A stretch of 64,000 nucleotides of DNA from Garcia nutans (lineage: Eukaryota > Streptophyta > Magnoliopsida > Malpighiales > Euphorbiaceae). This document shows positions 47,406 to 58,640 of the stretch, one piece after another (the first letter of the stretch is position 1; the number at the start of each line of letters is the position of its first letter). The stretch lies in the NCBI GenBank assembly GCA_947685225.1, contig CANTUV010000024.1, positions 19,362,001-19,426,000 on the forward strand. Reading direction: 5' to 3'. A program made the translations under genes and the position numbers. The notes beneath the pieces are model-generated. The model saw only the letters and a list, made by a program, of their open reading frames with translations. It did no database searches and was not told where the DNA came from.

Positions 47406-48551
47406 CTTTTAATAAATTTAAGAACTCATTTGGTTAAAAATCAACAAGGTATTGTTATTCTACCAAATCTTGATCTTAAAATTTTAATTGAAAAATTTCA
47501 ACATATAAAATAACATATAAGAAATCTAAAGTAACTATATTAAACTATACTCAATATATAATAATTATCCAAATTTCAAACCATAAATAATCCATAAATT
47601 AAACCAAACATAATATAAAGTAAAACCATAAGTATTCAAAAACAAACATAAAAACAACATAAATTTAAAGTACCGCAAATTTAAGTACCACAAGTTTTGT
47701 AAAACCAATGAAATTGAGGAAAAATTCCTCCAAACTTGACATACCATTGTCCTCAGTAGTCTCCAACATTAGGATCATCACTAGGTGGAGGGTGCTACTA
47801 TGGCAGTAGGTAGGGGACTCCGAAGTGAGCAAATAAGGTGGTAAACTGCTCATTAAGTCCAGTCATCTAAGTGGAAATAGTTCGTACCTCATGCTCAACT
47901 CCTCCAAATCGCTGCTCCATGTTGTCAAATCACTGCTCCCAAGTTGTATTCCTGTAGTTCATCTCATTTTCAAAAGAATCAAGCCTGTTAGCAATATAAT
48001 CAAATGTGTTTGGTGGTGGAGCAGATGGACCGGCCTCAAAAGGTTGAGGTGAAGGAGGTTGTGGTTGGTCTGCGGGTTCTTCAAAATCACCTTCCTCTCC
48101 AAATAATTCTTCCTCATTAATATTAATATCGGCATCTAGGGGTCAGTCTCATAGCCAGAACGGTACCCATATCAATTATAGTTTTACCCGAAATAGGTGC
48201 AAGGTGATCAAGACCTATAATAAGATAGTGAACAAGTTTTGAAATCATCCCCCCAATAACAATCTTACCACTCTGCTTAAGGATCTCCTCTCACTATTTA
48301 ACAAACCAATAACCAACATTAAAAACTTTTTCTTCCATGGCACAATAAAAGAAATGTAATTCTTTAGAATTACCTGTGCCTTAGCTCTCATCTCTTCTAA
48401 AAATTTTATTTGCCAAAACAACATGGATGTACCGGTAGAACGGGTTCATAAAATTAGAGGCTTTTGATATTTTACTATTAAATCATCTTATGCCTCCTAA
48501 TTTAGTCCATGTTTCATTTTCATCAAAACATTTAGTTCTCCCAGGAGTTCC
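47406..48551 (-). pseudogene. Decayed 3' part of the Athila post-pol ORF and 3' region of G
   Basis: In shifting minus frames the sequence continues the ORF at 48552-49007 (EKLTYKELLGEL just past its stop), then has low-complexity Leu/His-rich stretches and many stops. From 47406 to about 47700 I see only AT-rich non-coding DNA. Confidence 0.55.
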
Positions 48552-49007
48552 TTATAAGTCAACTTTTCCAAGCGCATCCCCAAATTCAAGCATTAGCCAA
48601 TTATAATTTTGATTGGCCAACCTAAATTCTACTCTCCCATTATGGCCAGCATGTCTATCCAGTGGAATAAACCAAAAACTACTTAAAAATACAAGGGTTA
48701 ATTCGGCATAAGTAGGGTAACACATGCTAGCAAACAAGGTCCATTGCAAAACAGTAAACATTTTCATCAACAAATCATTCCATCTCAGTTTTCTAATCAC
48801 ATTTCCATCAATAAATCTAAAAGGAACAATTTTTCTTAAACTCAAGTCATGGTATCTTTTTCGTCGCTCCTCATCATGAAAATGAATTTTTTGATATATA
48901 ATTGGCCGTTGAGGTATTGTTGATGAAGATGATGATGATACCTCTTGTCTCCTCCTTTTATATCCGTCACACTTTGATTTCTTGGCAAGGGTTTTACTTC
49001 TAGGCAT
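48552..49007 (-). pseudogene. Athila post-pol ORF (ATHILA ORF-1 type), fragment
   Basis: The 151-codon frame starts at MPRSKTLAKKSK, with a basic N-terminus and a Ser run (SSSSSS). It then reads KIVPFRFIDG, LRKLRWNDLLMKMF, MCYPTYAELTLVFLSSFW and GRVEFRLANQNY. I recognise the YPTY.ELT.EFLSS pattern of the ATHILA ORF-1 family, a protein of unknown role. It lies after integrase, the place where Athila relatives carry an env-like ORF. I chose ATG 49007 since upstream frame to 49220 is repeat-derived. The stop at 48552 is caused by a frameshift, as the family sequence goes on in the next frame. Confidence 0.72.
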
Positions 49008-49178
49008 TTTTGTGTTTAATTTGATGAAAATTGAAGAAGATTTGAAGAAACTTAGGTGAAAATAGGAGTTTTGGTCATGGGGTAAGAGGTTTAGGTCGTG
49101 GGTTTCAAATTTGGGCGGCCAGGGTTTGCAAAAAGTGAGGAGAGAGAGAAAATGAGATGAATATATAGGTTTGGAGTG

Positions 49179-49569
49179 CCATGACCGTGGCCTTGAATGC
49201 CATGGTCGTGGACTGGTCAAAGGCAGGTTTGCCTAGGAAGCCACGATCGTAGCACTTGGAGGGCCACAGTCGTGGGTTTCGGTCTGCTTATGTTCTTCAT
49301 TTTTCCATTATTGGCAGTTTCATCTTCAATCCCATGGCCGTGGACCTTGGGGTACCATGGTCATGGGTTTGGTTTTGCTTCTACCTCTCTTATTTTGTCA
49401 TGCTTCTTTGGTAGGTAGATTCATGAGCAATCCCACGACCGTGGTCCTTATAAAGCCATTATCATGGGTTTCACTTCTTTACTGAAACTTCATAATTTTA
49501 TTCCCGTTTCCATTTTTACAGCTTCAAATTGATTCCCACGACCCTGGAGATGATATACCACGGTCGTGG
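49179..49569. repeat. Cluster of CCACGACCGTGG palindromes in G spacer
   Basis: Eight or more words of the form CCATGACCGTGG, CCATGGTCGTGG, CCATGGCCGTGG, CCACGACCGTGG and CCACGGTCGTGG spaced 20-90 bp, between integrase and the post-pol ORF. They resemble but differ from the GACACGGCC words of F, E and C. Confidence 0.82.
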
Positions 49570-49619
49570 AAAATGTTTATTGTGATTTGGTACTTCAAAT
49601 AGCCTACACAATAAAATTT

Positions 49620-51100
49620 AAACAACATTAATCAAAGCTTTAAAAAGAAAATCAATCAAAAAGAATAAAGTGAAAAAGAAGTTGGATTGCCTCCCAACAA
49701 GCACTAAGTTTATAGTCGATAGCTCGACATGCTCTGGTTGAACATTCATATGTTGAAGTGGTAAATGCTCCCGACGTCTATTGGATCACCAATGAAATAA
49801 GGTTTAAATAGTTGGCCATTTACTTTGAAGATTTCACCTCTTTGATTTTGTATATCTACTGCTCTGTAAGGATAGATCTTCATAACTTTAAAAAGTCCTG
49901 ACTAACGAGACTTAATCTTCCCAAGAAAGAGTCTTAATCTCGAATTGTACAATAAAACTTATTATCCTTCATGGAATTGCTTAAATTTGATAAACTCATC
50001 ATGCCATGTCTTGGTTCTTTCTTTATAAAATTTGGCATTCTCAAAAGCTTGAAACCTAATTTTGTCTAATTCACTTAACTGCAGAACACATTTTTGTCCG
50101 ACCTTGTTCAAATCCATGTTCAGTTATTTTATGGCCCAATATGCCTTATGTTCTAACTCAACCAGTAAATGACATGCTTTTGCAAAGACAAGTCTATATG
50201 GTAACATACCAATCGGAGTCTTATATGTTGTTCTATAAGCCCAAAGTGCATCATCCAACTTAATTGACAAATCTTTTCATGAATTACTAACCATTTTCTC
50301 CAAAATCCATTTAAGTTCCCTATTAGAGATTTTTACTTGTCCACTAGTTTGAGGATGATAAGGTGTTTCCACCTTATGGTGTACTCCATATTTCCTAAGA
50401 ATAGATTCAAAACTCTTATTACAAAAATGAGTATCTCCATCACTAATTATAGCCTTTGGAACTCCAAATCTAGTGAAAATGTTCTTTTTAACAAATCTAA
50501 TTACAACCTTTGAATCATTTGTTGGACTTGCTAATACTTCCACCCATTTTGAAACATAATAAATGGCCACTAAAATGTATTGATTATTAAATGATGATGG
50601 AAATGGTCCCATAAAGTCAATTCCCTAAACATCAAACAATTCAACTTCAAGGATTGTGTTAAGTGGCATATATTATCTTTTTGAAATATTGCCTACCCGT
50701 TGACATCATCACATGACTAAACAAAAGTTTTGGCATCCTTATACATAGTTGGCCAGAAAAATCCTGATTGCCAAATTTTAGCTATTGTCTTAGATGTGCT
50801 AGAATGACCTCCACATTCTTTCGAATGATAGAATTCTAGAATACTTTTCATCTCCTCTTCTCAGACACATCTACGAATCATTCCATTTCCATAATGTTTA
50901 AATAATAAAGGTTCCTCCCACATGTAATGTTTAACAAAGTCAAGAAATTTTTTCTAGTGTGCATAAGTCAATTCTAATGGAAGGACACCTCGTGCCAAAT
51001 AATTTACAAAGTCAACATACCAAGGGATATAAGTTTTAACAGTGAAAAGTTGTTCATCAGGGAATGATTCATTAATAGGCATAATATCCTGGTCTATTTG
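49620..51100 (-). pseudogene. Integrase remnant of element G
   Basis: The core is best seen at 50277-50612: MGPFPSSFNNQYILVAIYY, VSKWVEVLAS, AIISDGDTHFCN (second catalytic Asp) and ETPYHPQTSGQ, with the region of the catalytic Glu shortly after it (NRELKWILEK). The upstream zinc-binding part (50640-51000) and the C-terminal part (49800-50270) are readable only in pieces with stops. Motif wording fits Athila integrases. Confidence 0.85.
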
Positions 51101-51239
51101 CTTCTCCAATCGTGAAAGATGATCCACTACTAAATTTTTTGGTTCCTTTTTATCTTTAATTTCAAGATCAAATTCTTAAAAAAGCAAAATCCACCTAATC
51201 AATCTTATTTTAGCTTCCTTCTTGCTCATAAGATATTTA

Positions 51240-52340
51240 ATTGATGCATGGTCAGTATAAACAATAACTTTATAGCCTAAAAGATAAGATCTAAATTTGC
51301 CAAGGGCAAAACTATATCAAGCATTTCTTTTTCTGTTGTAGCATAATTAATTTGCGTATCATCAAGTGTTCGGCTTGCATAATAAATAACATGACTTTTC
51401 TTATCTCTTTTCATGAGCTCGTATGGTAAAGACCAATCCGGTGGTGAAATAATAGGAGTTGTCATAAGTGTTGCTTTTAACCTATTAAAGACAATTAAAC
51501 ATTCATTAGAAAAATTAAAAACAGCATCCTTATTCAATAATTCACACAAGGATTTAGCAATTTTTGAAAAATATTATATAAAATGCCTATATAACCCTGC
51601 ATGTCCTAAAAAACTACAAACTCTCTTAACATTGGTTAGTGGTGGTAGCCATTCAATAACTTCGATCTTTGCTCTATCCACTTCAATTCCTCTTTTAGAA
51701 ACCTTATGTCAAAGAATAATGTCATCTTCTACCATGAAATGACATTTCTCCCAATTAAGAACAAGATTCATTTCCTCACATCGTTTAAGTACCTATTCCA
51801 AATGTTGTAAACAAGTATCAAAAGTGGTACCATAAACAATAAAATCATCCATAAAAAATTTAGCAATAAATTCCTCAATATCTGAAAATATGGTTATCGT
51901 GCATCTTTGGAAGGTTGCTAGTGCATTGCATAGTTCAAAGGGCATTCTGCGATAAGCGAAGTGCCATATGGACATATGAATGTTGTCTTCTCTTGATCTT
52001 CTAGTGCTATATGAATTTGAAAATAACCTAAATATCCATCTAATAAACAAAATAAGCATTACATGCAAGTCTTTCAAGAATTCGATCAATGAATGCTAAA
52101 GGAAAGTGATCCTTGCGAGTAGTTTTATTCAATTTCTTATAGTCTATGTAAACACGCCATCCAGTGACTGTCCTTGAAGGAATTAATTAATTATTTTCAT
52201 TTGTTATCACAGTCATACCTCTCTTCTTTGGAACTACATGCACAGGACTTACCCAAGAACTATCATAAATGGGATAAATAATTCATGTATCTAAGAGCTT
52301 AGTCACTTCTGCTTTCACTACCTCTTTCATATTTGAATTT
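51240..52340 (-). pseudogene. Reverse transcriptase and RNase H remnant of element G
   Basis: RT core at 51793-52089: RRMPFELCNALATFQRC and the catalytic FMDDFIVYG (DD near 51844-51852). The connection and RNase H follow at 51277-51549: CLIVFNRLKATLMTTPII, WSLPYELM, then KKSHVIYYASRTLDDTQINY and YATTEKEMLDIVLPL, typical Athila wording. The segment between YELM and KKSH lacks the expected SDAS motif with the first RNase H Asp, so a short deletion has removed it. Several stops and frame changes; not functional. Confidence 0.87.
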
Positions 52341-52803
52341 AATCATCTTTGTTGGTCTATCACAGGTTTAGAATTTTCTTTCAATTATATCCTATGCATA
52401 CATATTGAAGGGTTAATTCCCTTAATATCAGATATAGTCCAACATATTGCCTTCTTATATTTTCTGATCAAATTTAAGGTCTAACTTAATTGAATTTTGG
52501 ACAAATTAGCATTAACAATAATAGGAAAAGTATTATCAAATTCAAGATACACATACCTGAGATGATTTTGAAGAGGTTTTAATTCTAATTATGGTGTTTT
52601 TGAATAGAAGGAGATGGTAGGGTTTTACCTTTTCAAGAGATTCAAATTTTTTAAAGTACATGAGTGGGGTTTGTTATAATACTGAAGCATAAGCAGTTAC
52701 TTCCTTATTTTCATCGTCTGATGTAGAGCTTTGTACAAGACATGTTTCCAAAGAATCATCAACTGTTTGTTCACATGTTATTTGCACATATTCATCTATA
52801 ACA

Positions 52804-53200
52804 TCAATTAGAAAAATAATAATCAAGAAATGCTGGATGTTTAGCTGCATTTCTCAAGTTAAATTCCACTTTCTCCTCTCCTACTTGAAAAGTAAGTTTT
52901 CTTCCTCGAACATCGATCATAGCTTTTATTATAGCCAAGAATGGCCTTCCTAAAATAAGTAGAATTTCGATGTCCTCACCCAGTTCAAGAATTATAGAAT
53001 CTACTGAAATGTTTAGTTTATCTACTTTTACTAGAACATCTTTAACTATTGCAACAGGATATTTTATTGAACAATCAGCTAACTGAAGAGACATTTTTGT
53101 TCATTGTAGTTGTGTGAAGCCAAGTTTTCTGCAAATAGAACTAGGCATTAGACTAACACTAGCTCCTAAATCAAATAATGCTTTATGAAAATCAACTTCA
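52804..53200 (-). pseudogene. Aspartic protease remnant of element G
   Basis: ALFDLGASVSLMPSSI (about 53138-53190) is the Athila active-site motif. A TAG or frame break follows, then an open 96-codon frame (52804-53094): MSLQLADCSIKYPVAIVKDV, LVKVDKLNISVDSIIL, LILGRPFLA and FNLRNAAKHP. GRPFLA is the conserved flap/psi-loop segment in this family. Confidence 0.86.
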
Positions 53201-53399
53201 CCAATGGTACAAGGTATACAAAAACTCTCGGATCTTTTAATTTTGATGGAAGTTTATTTTGAATCACCGCACCGGATTCTTCTGTTAGTGCAATTTTTGC
53301 ATTGTCCTTCATTTTTCTTTTATTAGAAAGCAATTCTTTAAGAAACTTCACATATGTCGACATCTGTGCAAAAGCTTCTGCAAAAGAAATACTAATGTG

Positions 53400-54960
53400 A
53401 AGTTGTTTAAAAACATCTAAAAATGTTTCATATTGCTTATCTAATTTTTATTTCTTTAATCGTTGAGGAAAAGAAATCAAAGGCACATAAGGTTTAATAG
53501 TTTCTTTTAGTGCTTCATGTTCTTTAATTTCTTCTTCTTTTTCCTTCTTCTTTTCTTCATCTAAGTCTGGAGCTCTATGTGGGTGAGGATTTTTAAGTTG
53601 TAAGCCACTTCTCAAAGTAGCAGCTTTGCAATGTTCCCTTAGTTAACCTCCGTTTGGCTAGGAAGAGCTCCTTAATTGCGAATATTGAGTGAACCCGCAA
53701 TTTAACATACTTGAGTTTCAAGATTTCTATTTTGTGTCGAGAAATGTTCAATTTTCTGCTTAAGTTTGCCATATTGCTTTTCAATTTTATTGAATCTCTC
53801 CGATGTCATTTTAATGAATTTTTCTAATACTGATTCATATCCTGGTTTTTCTGCATAAGTGGATCCTTGATTCTAGTTCTTCAGGTATGGAGGTTGATAG
53901 GGTGCTTTTTGATTGTTTTGATTTCTCCATGACAAATTAGGATGGTTCCTCTATGTTGGGTTATATGTATTTCCTTGAAAAATTTGACCCTATTCTGATT
54001 ACCTAAAAATTGGACTTACTCCATAATTCTACAATCTGCCATATCATGAGTTCCTCCACATCCTTCGCATGCTGGAGAAGATGATGATAGGTTGACATGC
54101 TCCAACTTCTTAGCAATTGTATCTACCTTAGCTGCAAGTAAAGAAAAATTATCAATTTCATGTAAACCTGTAATTCTTTTATGCATACATCATTCTGAAG
54201 TCCAATGATAGTTATTTGCTGCCATTTCTTCAACCAAATCATTAGCTTCCGAAGGAGCTTTGTTTATAATTGCACCACCTGCTGCTGCATCAATCATTCC
54301 TTTGATATTTGTATGATGACCATTATAAAAAGTTTAAATCAAAAGTCATTCAGGTACTACATTGTGTGGACACGTCCTCTGTAAATTTTTGAAACATTCC
54401 TAAGCTTCATATAAACTTTCTCCATCAAGTTGAATAAAGCTTGTGATATCATTTCTCAATTTAGCTTTTGCTAGTGGAAAATATGTTGCAAGAAAGGCTA
54501 CGGCTAGTTGACCCCATGTGGTGAACGTGTCTGGTGGTTTGGAAGTAAGTCAATCCTTTGCTTGACCTTTTAAAGAATTTGGAAAGAGTCGCAAATGAAT
54601 AGCATCATCAGATACAATATTAATTTTAAAAGTATCACACATTTCTAAGAAATTTAAAATATGAGCATAAGCATCTTCATGTGGTAAGCCATGAAAAACT
54701 GATTGTTGAATCAAACTAATAAGTGTTGGCTTGAGATCAAAAGTGTTGGCTTACACAAGTGGTACAACTATACTGGATCTTGGTTGAGCAGAGGGCATAG
54801 CATATTACTTAAGAGTCATATTTTTTGGATCCGCCATGATTTGTTCTTCGTCAGAAGAGTCAATTGGATCTTCAATTTTAAGATTTTATGCTAAAGTTTC
54901 TCCCACTATTTGTTCTGCTCTCCTCTCCTTCTTCTTTTTCCTAAAAAGTTGTTCAATTTC
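53400..54960 (-). pseudogene. gag remnant of element G
   Basis: Reading the minus strand from about 54870 gives, across stops, the Athila Gag pattern: FHGLPHEDAYAHILNFLEMC, VSDDAIHLRLFPNSL, a W/L/P-rich core, FIQLDGESLYEA, FYNGHHT, MAANNYHWTSE and a finger-like CEGCGGTHDMADC near 54040-54080. A shorter open piece (53593-53784) is coiled and basic. At least ten stops. Confidence 0.8.
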
Positions 54961-55080
54961 TGGATTATATGGCTCAAGTTTTGTATTTAGATTTATTCGC
55001 ATATAAACTAAAAGTAAATTTAAAATAAAAAAATAAAAATCCAAAGCAATAATAGTTTAATATTATTAATATTAAAATGG

Positions 55081-55103
55081 TCCCCATCCCGGCAATGGCA
55101 CCA
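55081..55103 (-). other. Primer binding site of element G (tRNA-Asp type)
   Basis: On the minus strand TGGTGCCATTGCCGGGAT is close to the TGGCGCC-TTGCCGGGGA site typical of Athila elements, with two or three changes and a short insertion. It is 6 nt from the LTR end. Confidence 0.82.
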
Positions 55104-55109
55104 AAAACT

Positions 55110-55418
55110 TGTTAGGACTCGAGCTTGGCTATCTGCAAGTGCACATGTTGTATCAAGTAATAAAGTGATGAATAAAGTATCATTTCCATGAGGAGAGTTA
55201 TTCTAAGTACTAAATAATTAAACTGGTTTTTATTTGGATGACAAAATTTGATTTGTAATTAAACTTAAACTTAAGATTGAATTGCTTTGAAATTGAATTT
55301 ATTAATATAAAGCTTAGGGTTAAGTCACCTTTATTAATTTATTATGGATTTTCTAAAGTATTGATTTAATTTAGTTTCCCTTTCAATTAATGGTTGAATT
55401 CTCCTTCATTAAGTATCA
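55110..55418 (-). repeat. 5' LTR of element G, 3' part only
   Basis: On the plus strand starts TGTTAGGACTCGAGC next to the PBS. It has TGCACTTGCAG and TGATACAA words shared with Athila LTRs, including F. It is cut at 55418 by H; the remainder should resume right of the window. Confidence 0.8.
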
Positions 55419-58400
55419 TGTAACACCCTTATACCCTATATACATATAATACATATTTTCGGCATATGTAAAATATGCATATATGGTATAAAAATGTCAC
55501 AAACCGATTTAATAATAATTTTTACATTTCTGTTTTAAGATTTCAAATACTAATATATAAAATAAATAGCATAAAAATATTCTTTGCTTGTTATAGGAAT
55601 CCAAAATAAATATTTTATATGAAAATCTCTGGGAAAAATTCGCCAGAGTTTTGTTTGTAATTTAAACGTTTCCAAAATTCAACAAAACATAACCTGCATA
55701 AAACAAACACTCCAAATAAAATCAATTCACCAATACTTCTCAATTTCTCCATATTTTCTCAAAATACTTATATATAGGTATATATATATCAACATTATAT
55801 ATAAAATCTCATCTTAAACAAAATTATTAAAATCATTCTTTACAATTTATAATATATGCTTTAAAAACATATCATGACATACATAATATCAAAAATGTAC
55901 ATGCTGGCAACTGGCTCTGATCTTGATGTACCCAAAACAACTCTTCAAGCTCAATAAATACAAACCTAGACTCGACCAGGTCTAGTAAAACTCTCCAGCT
56001 CTACCAAAACATCCATGACACCTGCGCGACGAATTACAATCATGCTAAGCCGAAGCCTAATAGTACAAACTTTGATAATAATAAAAATGTAAAGTAATGC
56101 CAATACACAATGCATATAGAGGTCACATCATTTCACTTTATTATATTTTTCAAATATTTCATACTCACAACTCATAACATTATATTGCTCAATTGTATCA
56201 CAATTCATAATTCACATTAAAGCAAAGACAAAGCATGGGCCCAAAAAGGATCTAATATGCTATTCAAATTTCAAAGTTACTGCTTTGGTCCATAATGACA
56301 CCATGTGTCTAGCCCATAGGCAATATATATATCCATGGATAATGTAACAGCCCCAGTCTCTTGGACCTCAACCGGCTAGACCCTTAGGCCCCAGTATCTT
56401 GGTCCTCAACCCGGCTAGACTACTACGGTTTTTGAGGCTTACAACCCAGTCTTTTCACCCCAAAAACATCATATTTATCATTTATCAGCTGGGCTCGGCA
56501 TACGACTCGGTCTTTTCACCTGCCGAGCAATTCATAGGCAAGCCGCCAAACCCAGAACTCTAAAAGTTGAATAACATACTAGGCACATAATTAATTCATT
56601 CATCTCATTATCAAATACTTTCACAATTCATTTCTCATTTTATTTCTCATCATCAAACTAGGCTCATTGCTTTATTTTTCACATTTTTTTCTCATTTTTC
56701 ACATCTTTCTCATTTTTCTCACTTTTTCTCATTTTTTCTCATTTTTATCAATATCAATTCATTTCATTATTCCACATATCTCATTTTTGCATTCACAACA
56801 CATTACCCAATTACTTTGGGTATTTTCAAATAATATGCATATTTCACACTTTACACAATTTAGCCATTATCAATGGCTTTTCACAATGCATTTAACACAT
56901 ATATGACATTACAAATGTCATAGCACATTATTCATACTCAAGCAATGAACAAAGTAGCTTAACACATTTTTCAACCAAAATGTGTTAAGTCCAAATATCA
57001 TGCAAATACAACCCAAAGTTTGTACATACTCAAAGTTTGTACATACCTCTACTAGCAACCCAAAGCAAGCTTAATACAACCTCCAATCCTATCCTTCCAA
57101 TTTGTCCTTCACCACTTGGATGAAGCAAATCAACCTCCCTCAATGCCTATACCAAATGTGATCATACATAATCATTTAATATCATATTCTAAGGTATTCT
57201 CAACATCAAACCATAATTAAACATCACTCTAAACCAAATCCCAAAATTAAGCTTCACCTCACTTTAACTTTGAAAAACCATATCAAGCCATTTAAATTAG
57301 TGTTTGAAGTTTATTAATATCATTAAAAACATATTTTAATACATTTAAATCATTTACATTATAACAATACACTCTTATACACAAAATCTCAAAAATGGCA
57401 TAACCTTCCCCCATTGAAGGTTTTCCATTCCAACACAATCCATTACTCATTTCAAGCTTATATTCATCACATTTAACACTAAACAACATGCTTAAACAAA
57501 TAAAATCACACAATTCAACCACTTTGGAAAATCACTTTTCCAAAACCCTAAATCTCCACTTCCATTCTCAAACTCCAACCAAACACAACCAAATCTAATA
57601 TTTGAATTTAAAATACTTGTTTATGTATCAAAACAACTCATTTGGAATCAATTTACACATTTAAAAACCATGATTTCAAAACCCCAAAAATTACATAACC
57701 CTAAGTTCTCTCTCTTCACCAATCTTACCCAAACTCAACCATTTCTTTAAATGAACCTTAAAATCATTAATAACCAATCAAAACAACTTCATTCATATCC
57801 AATTAAGTAATTAAATCATGCTACTATAGAATTCCAAAATTTACATAACACACTTTTCTATAGAATTTGAAAATTTGGTAAGAAAGTTTACCAATTGATG
57901 AAGAAACTTCTAAAACTCTACTTGAATCCTTAAAATCTCTTCAATTTTTGGAGTATGGAAGAAGCAAATCCCTCTCTTGAAGCCATGAAATTCGGCCTTG
58001 AAGGAAAGAAGAAGAAGAAGACTTTTTTTTTATATCTCTTTCCTTTCACCCTTTAATTTTAAACCATATATATATATTAAAATAATTTAATAATTAATTA
58101 TTTAATTATTTATTTAATAAATTAAAAGTCCTAAATTCCCTCTTCCATTCAAAAATAATTTATTTTTAAATTATTTTATTAATTTTAAATTTCTAAGATT
58201 AAATTACCAAAATACCCTTTTACTTTGACTTTTCTTTTAAAAATTGTTGTTTTTTATATGTTATGTATATTTTACATATATATCACATATATTATCCACT
58301 TTTTTTATTTAAAACCCCTTCATTTTTCATTTAAAACCATTAATTTAATTTATCCATTTAAATTATAATTTATTTTATCAAATTTCTAAAAATTAGAATT

Positions 58401-58624
58401 TTTCAAAAATTTAGGATATTACACATATGCACATGTGTATCTTATATACACATCAAATGTACCTTATATGTGTACTAAATATTAAGTATGTAATGTATTA
58501 ATCCAACATATACAATTAATATACCATATGTATATGTTATATATACTCTAGATATATATATTGAGTATATACAATTTATATCTCCAAATACTTATTTAAT
58601 TTCTCCAAAATCACGGATGTTACA
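55419..58624 (-). repeat. 3' LTR of element H
   Basis: 3206 bp, TGTAACACCCTTATACC to CACGGATGTTACA on the plus strand. The body aligns with A and D LTRs (module at 56019-56066, palindrome at about 56958, GAA tract 58004-58020). The outer 200 bp (58425-58624) have no equivalent in A or D, but occur in the solo LTR 31233-34404. Confidence 0.93.
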
Positions 58625-58640
58625 ATTTTCTCCCCCTTAA
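58625..58640 (-). other. Polypurine tract of element H
   Basis: ATTTTCTCCCCCTTAA on the plus strand, so AAGGGGGAGAAAAT before the LTR. It is followed by TTTCGTCCTCGAAATTA, the word also found beside the A and D tracts. Confidence 0.88.

Larger units (their letters stand above)
47406..55418 (-). mobile_element. Element G: decayed Athila retrotransposon
   Basis: On the minus strand in order: partial 5' LTR (55418-55110), tRNA-Asp-type PBS, gag, protease with DLGAS, RT with FMDD, RNase H, integrase, a palindrome-rich spacer and an Athila-type ORF downstream of pol. Every coding region has stops or frameshifts. H interrupts its 5' LTR and element I abuts its 3' side, so its 3' LTR is outside the window. 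It seems the oldest element here. Confidence 0.85.
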
